Assembly: GCF_003977605.1 (NCBI RefSeq)
Contig: NZ_RYYU01000001.1
Location: 1,626,539 to 1,690,538, forward strand
Direction: 5' to 3'
Length of the DNA: 64,000 nt
Source of the DNA: Prevotella koreensis
GTDB lineage: Bacteria > Bacteroidota > Bacteroidia > Bacteroidales > Bacteroidaceae
The position numbers were made by a program, and so were the translations under genes. The notes beneath the pieces are model-generated. The model made no database searches. It had not been told where the DNA came from and saw nothing but the letters and a program-made list of their open reading frames with translations. How positions within the stretch are numbered: position 1 is the stretch's first letter; each line of letters begins with the position of its first letter. This document shows, piece after piece, positions 52,058 to 58,954 of the stretch.

Positions 52058-54067
52058 ATGTCACAACAAGAAGACGATTTGAGGGCATTGGCGAAAATCA
52101 TGGATTTTCTGCGTGCCGTGAGTATTATTTTAGTGGTCATGAACGTGTACTGGTTCTGCTATGAAGCCATACGGCTCTGGAGCGTGGACATCGGCGTGGT
52201 GGACAGAATCCTGATGAATTTCAACCGCACGGCGGGGCTGTTCCGTTCCATCCTCTACACGAAACTGTTTGCCGTCCTCCTCCTTGCCCTGTCCTGTCTG
52301 GGAACGAAGGGCGTCAAGGGAGAGAAAATTACTTGGGGACGGATCTGGACGGCTCTTGCCGCAGGGTTCGTACTGTTCTTCCTCAACTGGTGGATACTGG
52401 CGTTGCCGCTACCGGTTGAAGCGGTGACGGGGCTTTACGTGCTGACCGTAGGCACGGGCTATGTATGCCTGCTGATGGGCGGTCTGTGGATGAGCCGCCT
52501 GTTGAAACACAACCTCATGGATGACGTGTTCAACAACGAGAACGAGAGCTTCATGCAGGAAACACGGCTCATCGAAAGCGAGTATTCGGTCAATCTGCCC
52601 ACCCGCTTTTATTACAGGAAACGTTGGAACAACGGCTGGATTAACGTAGTGAATCCCTTCAGGGCTTCCATCGTATTGGGTACGCCGGGCAGCGGAAAGT
52701 CATACGCGGTGGTAAACAATTTTATCAAGCAGCAGATTGAGAAGGGCTTCTCGATGTATGTTTACGACTTCAAATTCAGCGACTTGTCCACGATAGCCTA
52801 TAATCATCTGCTCAACCACCCGGAGGGATACAAGGTGAAGCCGAAGTTCTACGTGATAAACTTCGATGACCCGCGACGCTCGCACCGTTGCAATCCCATT
52901 CACCCGGACTTCATGGAGGATATTACGGACGCTTACGAAAGCGCGTACACCATCATGCTCAACTTAAACAAGAGTTGGGTGCAGAAGCAGGGCGACTTCT
53001 TTGTGGAATCGCCCATCATCCTCTTCGCGGCTATCATCTGGTATCTTAAAATTTTCCAAAATGGCAAGTATTGCACGTTCCCCCATGCCATCGAGTTCCT
53101 GAACCGCCGTTACGAGGATATCTTCCCGATACTGACATCTTACCCGGAATTGGAGAACTATCTCTCACCGTTCATGGACGCGTGGCTCGGAGGGGCTGCC
53201 GAGCAGTTGATGGGGCAGATTGCATCGGCGAAAATCCCGCTGTCACGCATGATTTCCCCGCAGCTCTATTGGGTGATGTCGGACAGTGAGTTCACGCTGG
53301 ACATCAACAATCCCAAAGAGCCGAAAATACTCTGCGTGGGCAACAATCCGGACCGTCAGAACATTTACGGGGCGGCTCTCGGTCTGTATAATTCCCGTAT
53401 CGTGAAGCTCATCAACAAGAAAGGGATGTTGAAGTCGTCAGTTATCATCGACGAGCTTCCGACGATATATTTCAAGGGGCTGGACAACCTTATCGCCACC
53501 GCACGAAGCAACAAGGTTGCCGTATGTCTGGGATTTCAGGATTTCAGCCAGTTGGTGCGTGACTACGGGGACAAGGAGGCGAAAGTGGTGATGAACACCG
53601 TCGGCAATATTTTCTCCGGTCAGGTGGTGGGCGAAACCGCCAAGACGCTCTCGGAACGGTTCGGAAAGGTGTTGCAGAAACGGCAGTCCATTTCCATCAA
53701 CAGGCAGGATGTTTCCACCTCCATCAACACGCAGATGGACGCGCTTATCCCGCCGAGCAAGATTTCCGGCTTGACGCAGGGAATGTTTGTCGGTTCGGTG
53801 TCCGACAACTTCAACGAACGTATAGAACAGAAGATTTTCCACTGTGAGATTGTCGTGGATGCCGAGAAGGTCAAGCGCGAGGAGAAAGCCTACAAGCCGA
53901 TACCCGTAATTACTGACTTCACGGACGAGGATGGCAAAGACTGCATGAAGGAAACAGTGCAGGCGAATTACAGGCGTATCAAGGAGGAGGTGAAACAGAT
54001 TGTCGCCGACGAGCTGGAACGCATCGCGGGTGACGAAAATCTGAAACATCTGTTGCAGCAGAAATAG
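52058..54067 (+). CDS. mobC: Type IV coupling protein MobC (VirD4/TraG-like, YWFCY domain)
   Basis: 669 residues from the ATG at 52058 (MSQQEDDLRALAKIMDF). The N-terminus has the YWFCY-type membrane region (VVMNVYWFCYEAIRLW) with about four helices. The ATPase follows: Walker A VLGTPGSGKSYAVVNNF (~210) and Walker B SSVIIDELPTIYFKGLDNL (~465). It hands the relaxase-DNA complex to the channel. Last of the mob cluster; a terminator follows at 54087. Confidence 0.94.
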   Translation: MSQQEDDLRALAKIMDFLRAVSIILVVMNVYWFCYEAIRLWSVDIGVVDRILMNFNRTAGLFRSILYTKLFAVLLLALSCLGTKGVKGEKITWGRIWTALAAGFVLFFLNWWILALPLPVEAVTGLYVLTVGTGYVCLLMGGLWMSRLLKHNLMDDVFNNENESFMQETRLIESEYSVNLPTRFYYRKRWNNGWINVVNPFRASIVLGTPGSGKSYAVVNNFIKQQIEKGFSMYVYDFKFSDLSTIAYNHLLNHPEGYKVKPKFYVINFDDPRRSHRCNPIHPDFMEDITDAYESAYTIMLNLNKSWVQKQGDFFVESPIILFAAIIWYLKIFQNGKYCTFPHAIEFLNRRYEDIFPILTSYPELENYLSPFMDAWLGGAAEQLMGQIASAKIPLSRMISPQLYWVMSDSEFTLDINNPKEPKILCVGNNPDRQNIYGAALGLYNSRIVKLINKKGMLKSSVIIDELPTIYFKGLDNLIATARSNKVAVCLGFQDFSQLVRDYGDKEAKVVMNTVGNIFSGQVVGETAKTLSERFGKVLQKRQSISINRQDVSTSINTQMDALIPPSKISGLTQGMFVGSVSDNFNERIEQKIFHCEIVVDAEKVKREEKAYKPIPVITDFTDEDGKDCMKETVQANYRRIKEEVKQIVADELERIAGDENLKHLLQQK

Positions 54068-54086
54068 TATATCCGTTTATATATGG

Positions 54087-54122
54087 AAAATCCGTAGCCG
54101 ACGACCGGTTACGGATTTTTAT
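54087..54122. terminator. Terminator between mobC and the cargo gene
   Basis: AAAATCCGTA (54087-54096) and TACGGATTTT (54110-54119) form a perfect 10-base stem. It serves mobC and, on the other strand, the convergent hypothetical gene whose stop it overlaps. Confidence 0.82.
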
Positions 54123-54501
54123 TTTCAGATTGGAGATGCTTGTTGATGGTGGTAATGACAAGCATGAGCAGATAGTTTTTCAGTTCTGTATCATCTTTTA
54201 GTAGTATGCTGTATTCTTCGGCGAAGATTCTCAACAGTCGGATTCTGAGTTTCGACATTTCCTCACCGAAAGGTATCTGCCGGTTTTCTTTCCAATACTC
54301 TATTGTTATAGAAGACGCCAACCATTTGAACTCCGCTTTCATTTCCTTGCGGAGTTTCTTGAAACGGGTTTGCTCGGTGACAGGCGGGTCATTGTATGGC
54401 ATCATATCAACCGGGTCATAAATGGATATGCAACCGATGCCGTAATCCATGATTACAGGCAAGTCTGCATCTGAATCTTTCTTATGTTTCTTCTTAGCCA
54501 T
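54109..54501 (-). CDS. Hypothetical cargo protein behind the AlbA_2 gene
   Basis: 130 residues from the ATG at 54501 (MAKKKHKKDSDADLPVIMDY), a soluble helical protein. Its start overlaps the stop of the AlbA_2 gene by 8 bases, so the two form a unit. I recognise no family. The basic start and mostly helical rest (RFKKLRKEMKAEFKWLASS) do not decide a function. Confidence 0.65.
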   Translation of the reverse strand: MAKKKHKKDSDADLPVIMDYGIGCISIYDPVDMMPYNDPPVTEQTRFKKLRKEMKAEFKWLASSITIEYWKENRQIPFGEEMSKLRIRLLRIFAEEYSILLKDDTELKNYLLMLVITTINKHLQSENKNP

Positions 54502-55957
54502 CCTTCCTGTTGCCTTTTGACAAAATGATTTTTCCAGCTTCAGTAAGCCTGTATTTTTGGTTGCGGTGCTTGGGATTTTCCGGATGGGTTTGTTCGACAA
54601 GTCCCTCTCTCAATGCAGGATTTAGGTAACTGGTAAGGAAATTATCACGTCCCCTCAAAGATAAACGCTCCATGATTTCTTTCAACGGCAAAATATCATT
54701 TCCCAAAGCTGATACAAGCGACATTACTTGTCCTGCTACTTGTCCTGCTACTTGTCCTGTTTCTTGTCCTGTTTCTTGTCCTGCCACCTTATATCTGAAG
54801 ACAAGTTTCACTTCATTGGTTGTTATTTGATATTCAGGCTCCGGCAAATTAACCTTTTGACATTCTTCTATTATGAGATTTATGCCGCGTCCCCAGCTCT
54901 CCAATACTTTTCGCACATAAAGCGTGTCTGCAATTAAAGGATTATGGGGCTTTGAACCATGTTCGGATTTGATTTTATTCATATCCCATTCGGACGGAAA
55001 CGAACCGGGATTCTCTATTTCAACACGGTCATCATAGATGGCTATGGCTACCGAACCTCCAATATCACGGTAACTCCTGTGACATAGGGAGTTGATTACA
55101 GCTTCTCGTATAGCCTTATGCGGTATTTCCAAATGTTCCTCACGCTCCAATGCGTCCGTTGTTCCGGATAATGAAAGATGTCTGAACACAAAAGCCATTG
55201 CCTCGTCAAGCAGATGGAACAAGTTCCCGTGTACCCGTTTGTTGTCTATAAATACGGTTTTGTCTGTACCTCTGAATCGGGCAAGTCGCAGCAAGTTCTG
55301 CGGATAATGTACCAGTTTCTTTTTGGCGAACAATACGGCGGCTGCATTTTTAAGTACACCGCCTTCAAGAAGATTCAGTTTTTCAAGTATGATAGGAACT
55401 TCGTCACCTGTCGATTCGGGTAAACGTCCGTACTCTATTCCTAAACGTACCGTCTTGTGGATTTCCTCTTCATCCAAATCCGTAATCTTCAAATCGGTAT
55501 TCGGGTAGGTTTCCCAGCTATGCCAGACTTTTTCATGCTGCAAAAGAAGTTCATTATACTTTGATTGTGGCATCGTTGTGGTCGCACTTTCCACCCGCAT
55601 ATATGGTCTTCCTTTATAGCAGAACGGACGGTTGAGCCTTGAATCTTCAACACGAAAAACAATTACTTTCTTCTCACTGTCCGGCAGCGGTGCATAAGAT
55701 ATTTGTACCATTGCCACAGGCTCCAACCGGTTGATCGCGTCCGCTATATCCCTCTTGGTCTTGTCGCTCACGTCTTGTCCGATGATTTTTTCCTTGTCGG
55801 TAACACCGAACAATACCGTGCCGCCTTCTCCGTTAAGGAAAGCGCAAAGCGTTTCCATGCCACGCTCCAACTGTCCGGTGGTTTCCTTGAACTCCACCCG
55901 TCCGCATTCTTTTTCGGCTATCAGCCGTTTTACTATGTCGAGGTTGTCTATGCTCAT
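54494..55957 (-). CDS. AlbA_2/divergent AAA-4 domain protein with ATPase-like C-terminal region and Gly-Gln repeats
   Basis: 487 residues from 55957 (MSIDNLDIVKRLIAEKECGR). The N-terminal AlbA_2 domain has ECGRVEFKETTGQ and FLNGEGGTVLFGVTD. The middle holds an HATPase-like RecG-related region (IREAVINSLCHRSYRDIGGS, GSKPHNPLIADTL). Around residue 410 there are five repeats of the GQET/GQVA type (GQETGQETGQVAGQVAGQ), encoded by 12-base iterations at 54728-54783. The C-terminus is a winged-helix-like domain (LPLKEIMERLSLRGRDNFLT). Such proteins are probable transcription regulators. It is cargo not found in the basic CTnDOT order. Confidence 0.82.
   Translation of the reverse strand: MSIDNLDIVKRLIAEKECGRVEFKETTGQLERGMETLCAFLNGEGGTVLFGVTDKEKIIGQDVSDKTKRDIADAINRLEPVAMVQISYAPLPDSEKKVIVFRVEDSRLNRPFCYKGRPYMRVESATTTMPQSKYNELLLQHEKVWHSWETYPNTDLKITDLDEEEIHKTVRLGIEYGRLPESTGDEVPIILEKLNLLEGGVLKNAAAVLFAKKKLVHYPQNLLRLARFRGTDKTVFIDNKRVHGNLFHLLDEAMAFVFRHLSLSGTTDALEREEHLEIPHKAIREAVINSLCHRSYRDIGGSVAIAIYDDRVEIENPGSFPSEWDMNKIKSEHGSKPHNPLIADTLYVRKVLESWGRGINLIIEECQKVNLPEPEYQITTNEVKLVFRYKVAGQETGQETGQVAGQVAGQVMSLVSALGNDILPLKEIMERLSLRGRDNFLTSYLNPALREGLVEQTHPENPKHRNQKYRLTEAGKIILSKGNRKDG
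54728..54783. repeat. 12-base coding tandem repeat (Gly-Gln repeats)
   Basis: ACTTGTCCTGCT and the variant TCTTGTCCTGTT are iterated about five times, encoding GQVA/GQET units on the minus strand. Confidence 0.85.
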
Positions 55958-55979
55958 ATACAATTCTGTAAGGTGGGTA

Positions 55980-55987
55980 CAAAGATA
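55980..55987 (-). promoter_or_regulatory. -7 element of the AlbA_2 gene
   Basis: TATCTTTG on the minus strand (55987-55980) lies 22 bases before the start at 55957. No good -33 is visible. Confidence 0.4.
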
Positions 55988-56052
55988 GTGCTTTTCGCTG
56001 GTTTTCGGGCGAATAGATAACGAAATGTATCTGCACGGCAGGTACAAAACCT

Positions 56053-56091
56053 ACAAAAAATCAGAGAGTGGCATAACGTCACCCCCTGATT
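56053..56091 (-). terminator. Terminator of rteC
   Basis: On the minus strand AATCAG-GG-GGTG and CAC-TCT-CTGATT form an interrupted stem followed by TTTTTTG. It lies 17 bases after the rteC stop. Confidence 0.7.
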
Positions 56092-56107
56092 CATCATTGG
56101 TACAGGA

Positions 56108-56725
56108 TTATTTTCTCAAACGTTCCATTTCCTCGTCGCGGAGCATCTTCTCGTTCAGTTTCTCCTGCATCCTGTCAAGGAAGTAGGTGCGGCTTTCGTT
56201 CTTCCGTCGTTTGATGTCGATATAGAAGCGGTAGCAGTCCTTTGATTCGACACCGAAAATCTTGTAGAGGAGCGGGGCGAGCTGTTTGAGCGGCATGTTG
56301 CCGTTATTGATGCAGCCCATCTCGTTGATGCCGTAGATAAGTTCCACGAGGTCGATGGCGTTGCCCGTCCATTGCAGGGGTGAGGCGGGATTTTCGGTTG
56401 TGTTGTCGGAGGATGTACGGATGGGGATTAGTGGTGACACTTGGGGAGCGGCAAGGAACTTCTGCATCTTCCTAACGAAAGAGAGTGCCTTGCTGATGTA
56501 GGCTGCAACCTCCCTCTTTTCTTCGGGAAGATTGCGCACGGGATGGTGCTGCAACTCGATTTCAATGTAAGCCAGCGCGATGATGGTGCGGGTGGTGTCC
56601 ACATTGCCGTTGCATAGTTCGATCACTTGCGTGGCGAAAGCCGTGTATGCCGTTTCCATATTGCAGTCCCCGGCTTCGTTTATACGGCGGAAGAACTCTG
56701 TTTCCGTCAATAAGAAATAATTCAT
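56108..56725 (-). CDS. rteC: RteC, element excision/transfer regulator
   Basis: 205 residues of the RteC family: the N-terminal region (MNYFLLTETEFFRRINEAGD) and C-terminal winged-helix-like region (LKQLAPLLYKIFGVES, YRFYIDIKRRKNESRTYFL) are both present. By CTnDOT precedent, RteB activates rteC, and RteC switches on the excision operon. Upstream sequence has a terminator for the preceding gene and a candidate sigma54-like site (56786-56802). Confidence 0.93.
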   Translation of the reverse strand: MNYFLLTETEFFRRINEAGDCNMETAYTAFATQVIELCNGNVDTTRTIIALAYIEIELQHHPVRNLPEEKREVAAYISKALSFVRKMQKFLAAPQVSPLIPIRTSSDNTTENPASPLQWTGNAIDLVELIYGINEMGCINNGNMPLKQLAPLLYKIFGVESKDCYRFYIDIKRRKNESRTYFLDRMQEKLNEKMLRDEEMERLRK

Positions 56726-56785
56726 GTCCTGTCAATTTTGAAATTTTACACTCTGTTTTTTCGGTATGCGCACATGAATATGATT

Positions 56786-56802
56786 GGCAAAAAGCGTGTC
56801 CA
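56786..56802 (-). promoter_or_regulatory. Candidate sigma54-like promoter of rteC
   Basis: The minus strand reads TGGACACGCTTTTTGCC: a GG and a GC in the -24/-12 manner, but 13 bases apart where 12 is standard. RteB carries an intact GAFTGA loop, so a sigma54 target here is expected. The one-base excess keeps confidence low. Confidence 0.3.
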
Positions 56803-56810
56803 TAAAATAA

Positions 56811-56845
56811 AAAATCCGGCACGCTCTCTGCAAGGTGCTGGATTT
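56811..56845 (-). terminator. Terminator of the RibD-like gene
   Basis: On the minus strand AATCC-A-GCAC and GTGC-C-GGATT form a stem followed by TTTTATTTT. Confidence 0.75.
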
Positions 56846-56900
56846 CAGAGTGATAATTTCGCGATTTATTTATCTGAAAGGAATTGTATTCAGCTTAAAG

Positions 56901-56935
56901 TGTTCATTTACTGAACATTCGTCCATTTTATGGAC
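56901..56935. repeat. Two adjacent small dyads upstream of rteC
   Basis: TGTTCA-N5-TGAACA (56901-56917) and GTCCAT-N3-ATGGAC (56921-56935) lie directly after the RibD-like stop. They may be regulator sites or part of the 3' end. Confidence 0.5.
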
Positions 56936-56936
56936 A

Positions 56937-57350
56937 TCAAACGCACGCTTTATAGATATGGCGGACCACTCCGTTGCGGTACACCTTCTGTGAGGTCAGC
57001 GTCCATTGTTCCTGCGGCAAGGCGGATTGGAAGAAACGCTTTCCCGTTCCGGCAATGAAAGGAATCGTGTAAAGTATGATTTCATCCACCACACGCATAC
57101 GCAGCAGCCCGTTGATGTAGTCCGCTTTTTCAGGAGTGACTTCCGCCAGATAGCAGATGTCTGTTGTGGATTTCCGCCATTCGTCAAGCATGGAGATGGA
57201 ATAATCCGGTGTGATATGATAAAGGGCGTTTTCCCTTATCTCATTGATGCCGCAATCTTCAAGGCGCAGTTCCTTATACGCTTTGCAATATAACTCGGAG
57301 CTTTGACAACCGTCTATCGTGAGGACGGCAAGAATCTGTACTTTACCCAT
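56937..57350 (-). CDS. RibD C-terminal/dihydrofolate reductase-fold protein, shortened
   Basis: 137 residues. Matches the RibD_C/DHFR-like fold family at MGKVQILAVLTIDGCQS (first strand) and VVDEIILYTIPFIAGTGKRFF (late block). Full-length relatives are about 175-200 residues, so the NADPH-binding centre is shortened and catalysis is doubtful. A gene of this family lies between rteB and rteC in several tetQ elements; its role there is not known. Confidence 0.78.
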   Translation of the reverse strand: MGKVQILAVLTIDGCQSSELYCKAYKELRLEDCGINEIRENALYHITPDYSISMLDEWRKSTTDICYLAEVTPEKADYINGLLRMRVVDEIILYTIPFIAGTGKRFFQSALPQEQWTLTSQKVYRNGVVRHIYKACV

Positions 57351-57380
57351 TATCGTTTCCTTTCGTTGGGCAAGGGCAAA

Positions 57381-57407
57381 AAAGTAGCGTGCAAATCACA
57401 CTACTTT
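57381..57407 (-). terminator. Terminator of the tetQ-rteA-rteB transcript
   Basis: On the minus strand AAAGTAGTGTG (57407-57397) and CACGCTACTTT (57391-57381) pair in 10 of 11 positions with a 5-base loop, and TTT follows to give a run of six T. Confidence 0.7.
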
Positions 57408-57419
57408 CAAGCGACGGCT

Positions 57420-57514
57420 CTGGTAAAGCCTTTTACGGAGAGTACGTGAATGCACGCTATGCGTAGGCATAGCATAAGCATCACGCAATCGTCTCCGTAG
57501 TGTCAATTTACCAG
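57420..57514. ncRNA. 95-base nested multi-stem inverted repeat between rteB and the RibD-like gene
   Basis: Four nested stems are present: CTGGTAAA/TTTACCAG (57420-57427, 57507-57514), TACGGAGA/TCTCCGTA (57434-57441, 57492-57499), CGTGA(A)TGC/GCATCACG (57445-57453, 57478-57485, one bulge) and GCTATGC/GCATAGC (57456-57462, 57467-57473, loop GTAG). About 31 pairs stack with short internal loops. No coding frame crosses it. Whether it is an RNA, a recombination site or a DNA structure is not known. Confidence 0.6.
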
Positions 57515-57631
57515 ATTTTCGCTCGAAACGCCTTGCGGTCTTATGTTATATATAGGCGGCAAAAGGCTCTGCCAGTCGCCGTTACCTTCTAATATGTCAT
57601 GCAAAGATAGCCATTTTCAGCGAATTGCGGG

Positions 57632-58954
57632 CTATGGTTGCTCAAATTTATACTTCAATCCATATTCTTCCAGTTTATTATAGAGTGTTGTCCTGCCTAT
57701 TCCAAGCAATTCGGCAGCAACCTTCCGGTTCCCGCCAGCCTGCTTCAAAGCACGTATAATCCGCTCTTTATCTTCCTCTTCGTTGCGTAGGGAGAAGCCG
57801 ACAACAGAGGTTGTTTCGGTTATTCCAAGTTCCAGATGCTCTTTCGTGACAAGTCCCGTCTGAGCCTGCAACACCGCACCCATGATTTTCTGCCGAAGTT
57901 CGCGCACGTTACCCGGCCATGAATGGATCAGTAACACTTTCCGCGCTTCGGAACTGAAGCCACTAACATTGCATTCCAATTCCTTATTGGCAATCTCACG
58001 GAAGAACTCCGCCAGCGGCATGATGTCCTCCTGACAGTCACGTAAGGGCAGAACGGTTATCTCGAAGTCATGTAGGCGGTATAACAAATCCTGTCGGAAA
58101 CGCTTTTCATTGACCGCCTTTTCCAGATCCTCGTTGGTGGCGGCGATGATGCGGACGTTGAAACTGCGGTCGGACTTGTCGCCAACGGGACGGAACCGCC
58201 GTTCCTGTATGGCACGGAGTAACATCTGTTGGGTTTCCGGTGCGAGATTACCCACTTCATCCAAAAACAATGTGCCGCCTTCCGCCTCGTGGAAATAGCC
58301 TTTCTTTGTGTTTTCAGCACCAGTGAACGCTCCTTTAACGTGTCCGAAGAACGCCGATGGCGCAAGTTCTTTGGTGAGTGAGCCGCAGTCCACCGCCACG
58401 AAAGGCTTGCCTGAACGCTTGCTTTTATCGTGCAGTAGATGGGCAATATGCTCTTTGCCAGTACCGTTCTCCCCGAATATCAGTACGCTCATGTCGGTAG
58501 GAGCTACCAGCCTTATCCGGTGCATGATTTTCTGAAAGGCTGAACCGTCACGGGCAAATACGGGCATGCGGCTTCGCCCGATATTCCGCTCTTTCAGTAT
58601 GGTGCGGAGCAAAGGCACGAGTTTGTCCTCCACGAGTTGCTTGGGTATGTAGTCCAGCGAACCGAGTTTCATGCTTTCAACCGCCGTATGTACTTCGGCA
58701 TAGTCGGTCATGATGATGAACGGCTGCGTCATGCCTTCTTTGCGCATCCAGCGCAATAGGTCGATGCCGTCACCGTCAGGCAAACGCAAATCAGAAACTA
58801 CTATATCATTGTCAGCGGCTTGTTGCAGAAGTTTCTTCGCTGTCGAGAGGTGGAAAGCCTGCACGGTACGGAATTTCTCCCGTGCCAGCAGGTTGCAGAC
58901 AAACTCGCAATATACGATGTTGTCCTCCACCACGATGATTTTTGTTTTATCCAT
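57632..58954 (-). CDS. rteB: RteB, sigma54-dependent response regulator
   Basis: 440 residues. Receiver 1-118 with phospho-acceptor Asp55 in VVSDLRLPDG. AAA+ domain ~140-380 with Walker A GENGTGKEH, the sigma54-contact loop GAFTGA and Walker B-like GGTLFLDEVG. C-terminal Fis-type helix-turn-helix (NRKVAAELLGIGRTTLYNKL). It partners RteA and activates rteC. Its start overlaps the rteA stop by 8 bases, coupling translation. Confidence 0.96.
   Translation of the reverse strand: MDKTKIIVVEDNIVYCEFVCNLLAREKFRTVQAFHLSTAKKLLQQAADNDIVVSDLRLPDGDGIDLLRWMRKEGMTQPFIIMTDYAEVHTAVESMKLGSLDYIPKQLVEDKLVPLLRTILKERNIGRSRMPVFARDGSAFQKIMHRIRLVAPTDMSVLIFGENGTGKEHIAHLLHDKSKRSGKPFVAVDCGSLTKELAPSAFFGHVKGAFTGAENTKKGYFHEAEGGTLFLDEVGNLAPETQQMLLRAIQERRFRPVGDKSDRSFNVRIIAATNEDLEKAVNEKRFRQDLLYRLHDFEITVLPLRDCQEDIMPLAEFFREIANKELECNVSGFSSEARKVLLIHSWPGNVRELRQKIMGAVLQAQTGLVTKEHLELGITETTSVVGFSLRNEEEDKERIIRALKQAGGNRKVAAELLGIGRTTLYNKLEEYGLKYKFEQP

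Noticed and set aside
57420..57514. Integron attC site
   Set aside because: The outer arms do not fit the RYYYAAC/GTTRRRY ends, and no integron integrase or cassette array is present.
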